Source: a virus
DNA: 64,000 nucleotides
Direction: 5' to 3' (one strand)
IMG/VR virus record: IMGVR_UViG_3300046804_005392
Location: 1 to 64,000 of that record
Shown: positions 9,391-18,057 of the stretch, piece by piece
Numbering within the stretch: position 1 is the first letter of the stretch
How the letters are laid out: each line of letters starts with the position of its first letter
Notes under the pieces: generated by a model
The model's input: only the letters and a program-made list of their open reading frames with translations
What the model was told of the DNA's origin: nothing
Databases searched by the model: none
Position numbers and translations under genes: made by a program

Positions 9391-10242
9391 ATGACAAAAT
9401 TAACAAGACGTGGCGGACAGGGGGTTAGCTCTCCCGCGCGTCAGCTTCCCACGCGACAGCTTCCCGCGCGTCAGGCTGGGGGCTCTGCGTTAAACTCCAC
9501 CCGTAAGTTAGGGGGGGTTAAGCCTTCGGCGGGCACCGTAAGTGGCCGTTTCGTGGCGCTCGACGTTGCGATCAGGGAAGACAAGCAGCGGAGCGAGATG
9601 TACGCCGCCAAGCGCGCGCAGAATAACCGTCTCTATTTTAAGCGCGGAGAAAGCCGTGAGGTGGTTATTTTAGATCAAGGCCGGGAGGGTTTTTTCCGGT
9701 TTTGGGAGCATTCGTACAAAGGGCCTGACGGGCGATGGGGGCACACGGTCGGCTGCCGGCAAGAGCATGGGATTTGCCCGGCGTGCCTTGCCCTGCCGGA
9801 CGCCCGTTCGTATAATGGATTGTTTTTAACGGTCCTTGTTTTGACGCCCTACGTCACGAAGGCGGGTGAGACCGTTCCCTACTCAAAGAAGTTGCTGGTG
9901 CTTAAACCTAGTCAGCTTGAGGCGTTTGTGCGGGTAACTGGGTGGAAGTCCGGGGCTTCTGTGAGAGGTATGGCGTTCACCTTGCATAAGGACATGCCGA
10001 AAGCTCCGTTCAGTATGATCCCCGGGGTAAAGCTCAGAAATCCTGTGACGAAAAAAATAGAAACTGTGAACCGACTAACGGAAGCACAGTTATCTAAGTA
10101 TAAAGACGTTACGCCGACGGATTACTTTTCCGTGTTTAAGACGCCCTCGGAAGACGAACTTCGGTCGTTATTTGCGGCGGGTGCGGCGTTCGGGGACGAA
10201 GAATTTTCTGGTGCGTCGGGCGAGGCTCCGGAATGGGATTAA
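9391..10242 (+). CDS. Single-stranded DNA-binding protein, phage type
   Basis: Coats single-stranded DNA at the fork. The start is the ATG at 9391 (MTKLTRRGG), preceded by AAGGA; an in-frame codon at 9355 has no ribosome site. Residues ~1-45 are basic and repetitive (QLPTRQLPARQ). A globular region follows with a zinc-ribbon-like CRQEHGICPAC, as in several phage ssDNA-binding proteins. The C terminus is acidic and ends in GEAPEWD, the usual protein-interaction tail of SSBs. It sits between primase and the UvsW-like helicase. The assignment rests on this pattern and context. Confidence 0.75.
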   Translation: MTKLTRRGGQGVSSPARQLPTRQLPARQAGGSALNSTRKLGGVKPSAGTVSGRFVALDVAIREDKQRSEMYAAKRAQNNRLYFKRGESREVVILDQGREGFFRFWEHSYKGPDGRWGHTVGCRQEHGICPACLALPDARSYNGLFLTVLVLTPYVTKAGETVPYSKKLLVLKPSQLEAFVRVTGWKSGASVRGMAFTLHKDMPKAPFSMIPGVKLRNPVTKKIETVNRLTEAQLSKYKDVTPTDYFSVFKTPSEDELRSLFAAGAAFGDEEFSGASGEAPEWD

Positions 10243-11717
10243 GTGCGCCCGTGCCGCAGGGAACGGCTTTTCTTTCATCGATGCTTTACTTGCCCGTGCG
10301 AACAGTTGGCGATCTGTCCTCGTTGCGTAGTGAACTGACGCTAAGGGAGCCGGTGTATTCGCCGGGCGGCGCCAAGGTGTCCTATACGGAAGTCTGCTGT
10401 TATGACGACAGCACCTACTCAGGTTACTTCGGTGTCCCTCGTGCGTTCGGGCTTGAGCGATTCCCTGCGGTGAGGTATAAAGACCTTACCGCAAGAGGGG
10501 ATACTTGTGGGTTGAGAGAGTTTCGCGGGGCTATAACCCCGCGTGACTCTCAGCAAAAAGCCTTCATGGACGCCGTGTTAAAGGCTTGCGCGCCAAAAGG
10601 ACCGATAGACATCGTGGCGAACGCCAAGACAGGGTCAGGGAAGACCGTCACTGACCTGTTTGTCTCAGCTAATATCGGGGTTCCTACCCTGATTATTGTT
10701 CCCCGTAACACGCTTAAACTTCAGTGGGCGGGGAGCAGGCAGGAGAAGAACGGCATGGCTTTTTTCTTCGGAGATGAGTTTGTCCGAAAGCATGTCGGGT
10801 TCGTCCAGCAGGATGTGTGCGACTATGAAGGAAAATATTTCGTAGTCGCCATGCTGCAATCACTTGTGATGCGGCGGTATCCCGAGGCTTTTTACTCCTA
10901 CTTTGGCAAGATCACTATTGACGAAGTGCACAAGGTGGCGGCGCCTCTCATGTCGAAGGTGCTTTCTCTGTTTCCTGCAAGGATTCGCGTAGGCTACACC
11001 GCTACAAACAAAGCCGGGGTTCTGGGGCGGGTCTGTGATCTACATTTAGGCACGCCAAAAGTCACGTCTTCCCAAGAGGTGCTTAAGCCTATTGTGTATA
11101 TTTGCCGGGTTTCCGGCAGACCTCCGTTTAAGGTATACCATGAAAGTAAGGTGCTTCCTGCGTTAGCCTTGTGGGGGAGCAGAAACGCGTGGCTTGCGGA
11201 GACCGTGTACACGCGCGGTTATCTTCGGAAGCGTAATCCTGTGGTGTTCGCTGACAATGTTAAGCAGCTTCAGCTGCTCAAAGACTTGCTGGTAGCAAAG
11301 GGGGTTCCTTCTGAGGAGGTAGGTTTGTACGTCGGGCAGGTTTATCAGAGGGACGAGCAGGGTAACTTTTTGGATAAAAAGATTAAAGTTAAAGAAGCTG
11401 AATATAAGGAGATGGCAAAGTGTTGCAGCATTTTACTGGCTACCTACGGGATATTTGATACGGGCGTAGATGTGCCTCGCCTAGACATGGGCGTGGAGGC
11501 GGCGCCGCGCACGAATTTAACGCAGGCGATAGGACGGATTGTCCGGTTTTACCCGGGTAAGCCCGTTCCGGAGTGGTACAGTATCACGGATGTTTTGGCG
11601 CAAGGCACGCCGGATGCGGCGAGGTACGCCTTCCTGTTGCGTAGGGCGGCTTCCCGGAGGAAATGTTTCGTACAGGCCGGAGCTACGATAAAGGAGGTGT
11701 CCGCGAGCTATGGCTGA
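10233..11717 (+). CDS. SF2 DNA helicase, UvsW-like
   Basis: ATP-dependent helicase for branched DNA or recombination-dependent replication. Walker A KTGSGKT lies near residue 131, the DEVH box IDEVHK near 229, the GYTAT motif near 254 and motif VI QAIGRIVRFY near 430, with GIFDTGVDVP before it. The N-terminal ~95 residues are like the DNA-binding arm of UvsW. The gene starts inside the SSB end and overlaps the next start by 8 bases. Confidence 0.9.
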   Translation: MGLSAPVPQGTAFLSSMLYLPVRTVGDLSSLRSELTLREPVYSPGGAKVSYTEVCCYDDSTYSGYFGVPRAFGLERFPAVRYKDLTARGDTCGLREFRGAITPRDSQQKAFMDAVLKACAPKGPIDIVANAKTGSGKTVTDLFVSANIGVPTLIIVPRNTLKLQWAGSRQEKNGMAFFFGDEFVRKHVGFVQQDVCDYEGKYFVVAMLQSLVMRRYPEAFYSYFGKITIDEVHKVAAPLMSKVLSLFPARIRVGYTATNKAGVLGRVCDLHLGTPKVTSSQEVLKPIVYICRVSGRPPFKVYHESKVLPALALWGSRNAWLAETVYTRGYLRKRNPVVFADNVKQLQLLKDLLVAKGVPSEEVGLYVGQVYQRDEQGNFLDKKIKVKEAEYKEMAKCCSILLATYGIFDTGVDVPRLDMGVEAAPRTNLTQAIGRIVRFYPGKPVPEWYSITDVLAQGTPDAARYAFLLRRAASRRKCFVQAGATIKEVSASYG

Positions 11718-12174
11718 AGAAGGGAAGCGCCCCTCACGGTACGCCACGGATGCGGCGCATCGGGAGTTAATTAAGGTCCGGATGCGCCGTCGCTATAGAA
11801 AGCGTGTGGCGTTTGAGCGTTTTGCGGGAAACCGTAATAAGCACAGCATTGCCACGCTGGCAGTGGACTACCCGATTGCGCTGCCTTCCGGCGTGAGGGT
11901 TTGTAAGGGGATGAAGCTGTCCCGGGTGGCCTATATCTTGGAGGTGGACCTCACCACGTTTAAGCGGTGGTTATCCCGTGGGTTAGTGCCGGCTCCTATT
12001 TTTAGGGTTGAAGGGAGAACTTTTTCCGTCTACCTTGTGGAAGAAGTTCACGCCCTCGCGGACGTGATAGGGGAGCACCTACAGTATTTCGCCTATTACA
12101 GGGCTGACCACGCCGCTACGCAAGCAACAGTGCTTGCGGCGCTTACAAAAGTCCGCTCTCAAATAGGGGCCTAG
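11710..12174 (+). CDS. MerR-like helix-turn-helix protein
   Basis: 154 residues; basic N terminus (RMRRRYRKR), then a MerR-like DNA-binding segment with MKLSRVAYILEVDLTTFKRW followed by RGLVPAP, and a C-terminal helical part. It resembles the protein at 17515 in this helix-turn-helix and in length. Probable DNA-binding regulator or excisionase-like protein; target unknown. AAGGAGG lies before the ATG. Confidence 0.72.
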   Translation: MAEEGKRPSRYATDAAHRELIKVRMRRRYRKRVAFERFAGNRNKHSIATLAVDYPIALPSGVRVCKGMKLSRVAYILEVDLTTFKRWLSRGLVPAPIFRVEGRTFSVYLVEEVHALADVIGEHLQYFAYYRADHAATQATVLAALTKVRSQIGA

Positions 12175-12204
12175 GCCCTAATCTATTTAACAAGGATTCT
12201 ATTC

Positions 12205-13107
12205 ATGGCTATTGTAAAAAAACCCGCAGGATTGGCTGCCAAGGGATCGCCTAAGACCAGCGAGCCGTTGTCCAAGAAAGAGGAAGTCGGGTCGGTCTCT
12301 TATGTGGAGGTAGAATCGACCGTGGTAGACCCTGACGGGGTGGTGCTCGTTTCCGAGACGGAACGCAAGTCTTTGCGTGTTGCTGTGCTTCCGCAGGGCG
12401 TAACGCCTGCGACGGTGTCGGTTTCCTTAGAGGAAAAGCGGCCTACCGTTCCTTATGGGAACGTTAACGGGCGGGTTTCTATAACCGTGCCTTGCGTGCC
12501 GCAAGAGGTCGCGGAGGTTTACGGGCAGGTAAAAGATCTTTCTGTGGCTGCTCTGAAGGAACTGATGGAGGAGTTGGCGGGGGATTTTCCGATCGACGCC
12601 CAAGGTACGTCGGCTGAGGACGATGATGCTGAGGAAGGTACGGATGTCGAGGAGGATGAGGACGCCGGACCGGCCGAGGAGTCTGTGGAGGATCTGCTTG
12701 CGCAGGCGGAGGCGGCTTCACGCGAGGAGTTAGAGGAGTTGGTGGCCTCTTTTGGGATGACGGATGAGCGGGGGAAGCCTCTCAAGAATAAGGACACGGA
12801 GAAATTACGCGCCGATGTCATTGATTGGCTTGAGGCGGCGCAGCCTTCGGAAGAAGCCGAAGGCGGAGAGGAAGACGACGCTGAGGAAGCGGAGGCCGGC
12901 GGTTATTCTGAGGCAGAACTTCAGGGGAAGACCGTGGAGGAGCTTACCGAGATTCTTCAAGAAGAATTTGACCTCCCCGTGGTAGCAAAAAAGTGTCTGC
13001 CTAAGGAGGGTGTCCACGTCCCCAAAACCTATACGCCTAAGCAGCGTAAAGCGGCGCTGGTATCGGCTATTCTGGCGGAGCAGGCGGGAGACGACGAGGA
13101 CGCATAA
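12205..13107 (+). CDS. Acidic protein upstream of recA, unknown
   Basis: 300 residues. The N-terminal ~110 residues look like a small beta-rich domain (VSITVPCVPQEVAEVYGQV). The middle is strongly acidic (AEDDDAEEGTDVEEDEDAG), and helical repeats LEELVASFGMTDERG and LTEILQEEFDLPV resemble SAP- or HeH-type DNA-binding helices. It lies directly before recA, so a recombination-partner role is possible but unproven. Confidence 0.72.
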   Translation: MAIVKKPAGLAAKGSPKTSEPLSKKEEVGSVSYVEVESTVVDPDGVVLVSETERKSLRVAVLPQGVTPATVSVSLEEKRPTVPYGNVNGRVSITVPCVPQEVAEVYGQVKDLSVAALKELMEELAGDFPIDAQGTSAEDDDAEEGTDVEEDEDAGPAEESVEDLLAQAEAASREELEELVASFGMTDERGKPLKNKDTEKLRADVIDWLEAAQPSEEAEGGEEDDAEEAEAGGYSEAELQGKTVEELTEILQEEFDLPVVAKKCLPKEGVHVPKTYTPKQRKAALVSAILAEQAGDDEDA

Positions 13108-13125
13108 GTTTTTTTGGAGAGCGAA

Positions 13126-14301
13126 ATGGCCGGCGGAAAGAAAGTCCGCACGCCTGTAGCGAAAGGCGGGAATCCCCCGCCTTTTTCTTCGGCTGTAGCG
13201 GCGGATAGTAAAAAAACGCAAGAACCGGTTGTGCCGTCCTCGGGCGAGGGTAAGCGGTTCGTCCCTAATGACGCGCTCAGGGGGATTATTTCGGATGTAC
13301 GAAAGCGGGAAGGGGCCAGCGTATTGCGGTTCGCCTCCGAGGTGGTACGGCCCGAGCGGTTTAGAACCGGCGTGCTGGCGGTAGACCTTTGTTTGGCCGG
13401 AGGCTTCCTGTACAACAGGGTCTCCATGCTTTACGGGAACAAATCCGGCGGCAAGTCTACGTTGGCGTTATTGGCGGCGGCGGGCGCGCAGCGCGCGAAT
13501 CCTGATAAGATCGTCGTTTATCTTGACGTGGAGGGCACGTTAGATACCCAGTGGGCGGAGACGTTAGGCGTAGACCTTGAGAGGTTAATGGTAGTTTCGC
13601 ATAACATCGGCGAAACTGTCCTAGAGTTAGCCGTTGCCTTACTAAGCGAGGACTGCACGTGTTTGCTGATCGTTGACTCTTTGGCCGCTATTACTCCGGG
13701 GCGGGAGTTGGAGAAAGGGTTGGGCGACAGCCTAGTGGCGGAGCAGGCGAGACTTATCGGCCGGTTTGTGCGGGTGATGAACTCCACGCTTATTAAGGCG
13801 TATAACCAGGGCAGCCGTAGGGCGCTGCTGCACATTAACCAGTACAGGACAAACATCGGGGTCATGTTCGGGGATAACCGCGTCCTTCCCGGGGGCCGCG
13901 CTCTTGAGTATTCGACAAGTCATCAGCTTGCGTTAACGTCTAAGGAGCACCGAGCGGAGAAAGGGGACGACGCGGGTCTTATCTTGTTTAACGAGCACGG
14001 GGTGCAGGTTACGAAAGATAAGACCGGAGGCCGCATGGGCACGGGCAGGTTTAAGTTGATTCGGGACGAGTCGGCGGGGTATCCTGTAGGGCACATCGAT
14101 CAGACAAAGACGATTCTGGCTAATGCCCGCCAAGCAGGATTGTACACGGGCGCGGGATCTCATCATACGCTGACGGGCATTGATCGTCGTTTCAGCTCGC
14201 ATGATGAGATAGGGCAGTATTTCCAAGAGAACCCTGATGTTATGCTGGCGTATACGGACGGGATTTTGCAGTATTTCCGGCGTAAGTGGAGGTTGGAATG
14301 A
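13126..14301 (+). CDS. recA: RecA-family recombinase
   Basis: ATP-dependent strand-exchange protein. The start chosen is ATG 13126, with GGAG seven bases upstream; an in-frame TTG at 13114 is less likely. Walker A GNKSGGKST lies near residue 105, VYLDVEGTLDTQWAETLGVD follows, Walker B LLIVDSLAAITPG lies near 182, and the loop-2 region HINQYRTNIGVMFGD follows. At 391 residues it is slightly longer than bacterial RecA because of an N-terminal extension rich in Lys and Pro. It is followed, with an ATGA overlap, by a resolvase-like nuclease. Confidence 0.93.
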   Translation: MAGGKKVRTPVAKGGNPPPFSSAVAADSKKTQEPVVPSSGEGKRFVPNDALRGIISDVRKREGASVLRFASEVVRPERFRTGVLAVDLCLAGGFLYNRVSMLYGNKSGGKSTLALLAAAGAQRANPDKIVVYLDVEGTLDTQWAETLGVDLERLMVVSHNIGETVLELAVALLSEDCTCLLIVDSLAAITPGRELEKGLGDSLVAEQARLIGRFVRVMNSTLIKAYNQGSRRALLHINQYRTNIGVMFGDNRVLPGGRALEYSTSHQLALTSKEHRAEKGDDAGLILFNEHGVQVTKDKTGGRMGTGRFKLIRDESAGYPVGHIDQTKTILANARQAGLYTGAGSHHTLTGIDRRFSSHDEIGQYFQENPDVMLAYTDGILQYFRRKWRLE

Positions 14302-14690
14302 CAAATGACAGCGCGTATATGCGTCGTCTGCGAAGAGAGACCGAAGTGCAGTCCCCGGCTTATCATCGTGCGCCGAAGCAGGAGCGCAGGACGGCGCAGA
14401 GGCTAGGCGGGTACAGGACGTTGGCGTCGGGCAGCGGTTTTGTAAAGGGCGACGTGCGAGTGCCGGGTGTTGCGCGGATCGAGTGCAAGGCCACGCAGAA
14501 GAAATCGTTTTCCATTACGCAAGACATGCTGGATAAAATCGAGTACGCGGCGATGGCGTGCGACGAGGTTCCGGCGGTTATCGTGGAGTTTATGGAGGAC
14601 GGGGAGACTTGCGGGCGGGAAGTTGCGGTGATCTCGGTAAAGTGGCTGGAACATTTACTATCCCTGTGCAGGGACAGAGGGGCGTCATGA
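14298..14690 (+). CDS. PD-(D/E)XK nuclease, Holliday-junction-resolvase-like
   Basis: 130 residues from ATG 14298, which overlaps the recA stop (ATGA); GGAGG is five bases upstream. The sequence GSGFVKGDVRVPGVARIECK has the order of a PD-(D/E)XK active site: Asp in KGDV and Glu-X-Lys in IECK. A conserved Gln follows (ITQDML). This is the usual layout of Hjc/VRR-type junction nucleases. Its position between recA and a Cas4-like exonuclease supports a recombination role. Confidence 0.75.
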   Translation: MTNDSAYMRRLRRETEVQSPAYHRAPKQERRTAQRLGGYRTLASGSGFVKGDVRVPGVARIECKATQKKSFSITQDMLDKIEYAAMACDEVPAVIVEFMEDGETCGREVAVISVKWLEHLLSLCRDRGAS

Positions 14691-15538
14691 CGGGGAGTAC
14701 CATTAGCCCTTTAGACGCATTCGTGGGAATGCTGAACGAGTCCACGTCAGCGTTTAACAGGCATTACGCGGGACCGGAGATACGCATCCACGTTTCGGAC
14801 CTGATTAAGTGTGAGCCGTCGCGCATGTTCTGCCCCCGGCACTTTGTGATATCGCACGCGGACCCGTGCCGTAACATAACACGTACTGTAACACCGGCAC
14901 AAGAGCTGCTGTTCAGTATGGGTCACGCCATACACGAACAGGTGAGGCGTGTATGGCTGGATCATAGCTCCCGTGCGGATTTGGCGTGGGGGGTTTGGCG
15001 GTGTGCCTGCGGAAAGTTGCAGGTTCAAGGGACACGCGCAAGCGCGGCCCGCCGCAGGTGTTCAGCCTGTCGCCAGCCTCTCACTATTTATGAGGAGGCC
15101 ACTTTTCACGTAAAATCGTGGGGGGTAACGGGCCATCCTGACTTTTTGGTGAAGTGGGGGGGCTACCTTCATCTTTACGAGATAAAGTCGATCAGCCGTA
15201 AGGATTTAGTGTTCGACGAGCTGGACTCCCCGTTAGGAGACCACGTCCTACAAGCGTCGATGTATTACTATTTAGGACGCGCTTTAGGGCACCGCGTCCA
15301 TCCTAAGCTCCGTTACATCTACGTGGACCGTGACCCTGCGAAACTTTTCCGGGGTCGCGTCTACAAAGAATTTGTCCGGGACGTGGCGGGGTGGGATCGG
15401 GTTAAACCGTTCATATTAAAGGCTAGGGAGTGTGTAGGCCATTTGAACGAGGGCACGCTTCCGCCGCGCATTTGTGAGAGTTCCGGATGCTCGCGCGCAA
15501 AAAATTGCGACAGGGTGGTTTCCTGTTTCTCCGTGTAG
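14687..15538 (+). CDS. Cas4/RecB-like exonuclease with Fe-S cysteines
   Basis: 283 residues from ATG 14687, overlapping the previous stop. It is a PD-(D/E)XK exonuclease: GHAIHEQVRR is motif I, then GHPDFLV and LYEIKSIS supply the Asp and Glu-X-Lys, and LQASMYYYLGRALG supplies the RecB motif Gln. Four cysteines typical of an iron-sulphur cluster occur: one near FCPRHF and three in the tail (CESSGCSRAKNC). An inserted zinc ribbon (CACGK and CSACR) is visible near residue 105. Likely acts in recombination end-processing. Confidence 0.82.
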   Translation: MTGSTISPLDAFVGMLNESTSAFNRHYAGPEIRIHVSDLIKCEPSRMFCPRHFVISHADPCRNITRTVTPAQELLFSMGHAIHEQVRRVWLDHSSRADLAWGVWRCACGKLQVQGTRASAARRRCSACRQPLTIYEEATFHVKSWGVTGHPDFLVKWGGYLHLYEIKSISRKDLVFDELDSPLGDHVLQASMYYYLGRALGHRVHPKLRYIYVDRDPAKLFRGRVYKEFVRDVAGWDRVKPFILKARECVGHLNEGTLPPRICESSGCSRAKNCDRVVSCFSV

Positions 15539-15548
15539 GGGGTTATCC

Positions 15549-16271
15549 GTGAAGAAAATAGCAGTGATCGGGTTAGATGTCTCCCTCGTATCGACGGGGG
15601 TTGCAGTCCGACTGTCTGACGGTGCGGGAGTCCGAGTAACGGCGTTGACGATGCCAAAGAAGGCGGCGTCTACTGATTTGCAGCGTCAGCGGTTAATTCT
15701 TGCGCGGGTTTCCGATATCTTTTTGGGGCTCGCGGATTACGAGAAGCATGTGTTTTTTGAGGACTATGCTTTTTCCTCGTTTACAGGGAAGGCGTTCACT
15801 CGTGCGGAGCTTGTCGGTATCCTGAAAGTGTGCGCGGCGGAGGCGGGGTGTGCCGTATACACGGCGGGGATTTCCACGCTGAAACGTTATATCTCCGGCA
15901 AGGGTAATGCCTCGAAGGAGGAGATGCGGGAGGCCGCCATTGCCCGCTGGGGGTTCTCATACTCAGCGAGCCGCGCAAAGCAAGACGACATTGTGGACGC
16001 GTTTTGCTTGACTTGTTTGGGGGAGGGCTATTTGGCGTCCGCCGCTCCCTTCACGGGTGTGGCGCAGGTGTGTTCCGCCTGTGAGGAGTATAAGGACGGG
16101 GACGACCCGTCCTATGCGCTTGGGTCGGCTCCTTCGATTACATTAACAAAGAAGGGCTGGGATGCTCTGTGCGCGGACATGCAGAGTCCTCCGGAACCCA
16201 ACGAAGGCTTGCGAAGGTTATTTGCCTACGGGTCGGCGCGGCTACGGGCTTCGGGGCGGATTGACAATTAA
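15549..16271 (+). CDS. ruvC: RuvC-like Holliday junction resolvase
   Basis: 240 residues from GTG 15549 with GGGGG upstream; upstream in-frame codons lie in the previous gene. RNase H-fold signatures: GLDVSLVSTGVA with the first Asp near residue 8, EDYAF with a catalytic Glu near 61, and AKQDDIVDAFCL with the final Asp pair near 143. SKEEM before it matches the family. A C-terminal extension of ~85 residues is not part of the RuvC fold. It completes the recombination gene set. Confidence 0.85.
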   Translation: MKKIAVIGLDVSLVSTGVAVRLSDGAGVRVTALTMPKKAASTDLQRQRLILARVSDIFLGLADYEKHVFFEDYAFSSFTGKAFTRAELVGILKVCAAEAGCAVYTAGISTLKRYISGKGNASKEEMREAAIARWGFSYSASRAKQDDIVDAFCLTCLGEGYLASAAPFTGVAQVCSACEEYKDGDDPSYALGSAPSITLTKKGWDALCADMQSPPEPNEGLRRLFAYGSARLRASGRIDN

Positions 16272-16289
16272 TAAAAGGGATTATAGTAT
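16261..16289 (+). promoter_or_regulatory. Sigma-70 promoter overlapping the end of the RuvC-like gene
   Basis: A perfect TTGACA (16261-16266), a 17-bp spacer and TAGTAT (16284-16289) drive the gene at 16334. The -35 overlaps the last codons of the resolvase gene. It is the first clear internal promoter after the replication block. Confidence 0.75.
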
Positions 16290-16333
16290 AGCGCAAAATA
16301 CACTAGACCTATAACATTTTCTAAGGAAATATC

Positions 16334-17434
16334 ATGAAGAAGCTTACGCAGGGGCAAGGCGTTTTAGCCTCGCCTAAAGGAACCTTAACATTACAAAAAA
16401 ATAAGGTGTCCGCTGCTCCTGTTAAGAAGCAGAAAAAGCTGATCCCTACCGTACAGGTCGGGGGTTATGCGACCTTTGAAGATTACCAAGAGCCGTTAGG
16501 GGGCGAGGAGCAGGTCTTTGAGCCGGGGCAGCTGTTATACGTTACGCAAGTAACTGAGGAGCTGACGAACGACAGTCCCCCTACGCCGTACTTGTATTAT
16601 ACGTGCATACCCGCTGACCAAAAAGAGGTACACCTTGCAGGCGGAGAAACGGTGTCGCAAGGGTTGCTGGACGGCGAGTTTTCGCCGGCGTCCGCCCCTA
16701 ACGCGGGGGTGACGGACATTGCCATATATAGTCCTTCCTCGGAGGTTAATGCCCCGCGTAAACGCGGTCGCCCTCGTACTGAGCTTGCTGTGCTACCGAG
16801 CGGTTCCGTTCCAATCGTGGGCGAGCTTGGGGCGCTTCTTGCAAAAGGCGCTACCATTATAGAGTCTATCGCCGACCTTGCTCTTTCCCAGAACAGAGGC
16901 TTATTCTATATGGGCGGCATGTTTGCTCATGCGTTCCATAAGGGTCTGTGGAAAGCGACACACAAATCCTTTAGAGAGTTTTGCGAGGATCCTCGTCTGT
17001 ACGGGGGCGGCAAGCCTTACGGCGAACGGAAGGTTCTCTATTATATTGAAGTGTACATGTCTTGCGCGCGTGTGCCGGGGTTCGATGTTAAGGTGCTGGA
17101 TTATCTTGGGATTATGAAAGCTTTGGCCCTGTCCAAGTATGTGACAGCGTCAAATTATCAGGACTTGGTTGCTCTGGCGGAAGGCAAGACGACTGACCAA
17201 TTTGAGCAGGCGTTGGTTGAAGAATACTCGAAGGACGGGCTGACGCCTACAGGCGCGAAGGTTGGTAAACTAGGCACGGTTAAAAAGTTCCGGTTTACTC
17301 ACACTCTTTACGAGGCCGAGGGGGAGGAGATTAAGACTATTTTTAACAAGGCGAAGGAGCTTTATCAAGAGACGGAGGACAGCAAGCTGTTTCAGCGGAT
17401 TGTGCTGGAGTGGTGGCAGTCCCGTCAACTGTAG
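16334..17434 (+). CDS. Unknown protein with AT-hook-like motif
   Basis: 366 residues. The N-terminal ~50 residues are basic; residues ~50-120 look beta-rich. An AT-hook-like RKRGRPR lies near residue 140, so DNA binding is plausible. The C-terminal half is helical, with ELGALLAKGATIIESIADLAL and KSFREFCEDPR. No ParB or other known fold can be asserted. It has its own promoter and is followed by a terminator, so it is a separate transcription unit. Confidence 0.75.
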   Translation: MKKLTQGQGVLASPKGTLTLQKNKVSAAPVKKQKKLIPTVQVGGYATFEDYQEPLGGEEQVFEPGQLLYVTQVTEELTNDSPPTPYLYYTCIPADQKEVHLAGGETVSQGLLDGEFSPASAPNAGVTDIAIYSPSSEVNAPRKRGRPRTELAVLPSGSVPIVGELGALLAKGATIIESIADLALSQNRGLFYMGGMFAHAFHKGLWKATHKSFREFCEDPRLYGGGKPYGERKVLYYIEVYMSCARVPGFDVKVLDYLGIMKALALSKYVTASNYQDLVALAEGKTTDQFEQALVEEYSKDGLTPTGAKVGKLGTVKKFRFTHTLYEAEGEEIKTIFNKAKELYQETEDSKLFQRIVLEWWQSRQL

Positions 17435-17464
17435 GCAAGCAAGAGCTGCCAAGGGTAACGCGCG

Positions 17465-17496
17465 GCGCGCCTCTCTCATAGGGGGGCGCGCTTTTT
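17465..17496 (+). terminator. Intrinsic terminator
   Basis: Seven-pair GC stem GCGCGCC (17465-17471) and GGCGCGC (17485-17491) followed by five T. It ends the unit of the AT-hook protein. Confidence 0.8.
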
Positions 17497-17514
17497 CATG
17501 ATAAAGAGCTGTAT

Positions 17515-18057
17515 ATGGATTTACGGAGGTTTACGAAGGAAGACGCCATTATCCGGGGCCTTCCTTCATGGTTCCGCCCTACTCTTGGTGCTGCGGGTGT
17601 GCGCCGTCGTGGCGGGAAGGCTCAGGCGGATGCGGGCACGGCGTTGATGATTCCTGAGCAAAGGGTTGCCACCCATGCCAAGACGATGCGTATTGGCGGC
17701 ATGAAGGTGGCATACCTTGACGGCGCCGCGCTGACTCGTGTTTTCGGCGTGTCACGAGCGACTGTTGTTAGGTGGGAGGAGGCAGGTATTCTCCCTGAAC
17801 CGTTCACCACCACGACAACTTTCTCCGGTAGGGTTTCGCGTGTGTGGGCCGCAGGGCAGGTACGTGCCGTTGTGACGGTGTTTAATTACTTGTACGCGCA
17901 GGGAGCGACCGCTATACATAGCGTGGCCCATAAGGACGTGCTAAAGTTCATTCACGCGGGCTCTGAGGTTGCTTTGGTGCAGCTAAAGCGGCAGTTAGCT
18001 CGTCGTTATGCGGGCGGGATAAAAGAAGGAACGCCGGATATACAGTGGGAAACCTGA
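17515..18057 (+). CDS. MerR-like helix-turn-helix protein
   Basis: 180 residues. After a basic leader, residues ~65-100 carry a MerR-type helix-turn-helix: YLDGAALTRVFGVSRATVVR followed by EEAGILPEPF. The C-terminal half is helical. It is a relative of the protein at 11710. Probably a transcription regulator or excisionase. Its end overlaps the next gene. Confidence 0.75.
   Translation: MDLRRFTKEDAIIRGLPSWFRPTLGAAGVRRRGGKAQADAGTALMIPEQRVATHAKTMRIGGMKVAYLDGAALTRVFGVSRATVVRWEEAGILPEPFTTTTTFSGRVSRVWAAGQVRAVVTVFNYLYAQGATAIHSVAHKDVLKFIHAGSEVALVQLKRQLARRYAGGIKEGTPDIQWET

Noticed and set aside
16334-17434. ParB homologue that would use the parS site
   Set aside because: No ParB N-terminal (GERRxRA) motif or helix-turn-helix was seen; only an AT-hook-like stretch.
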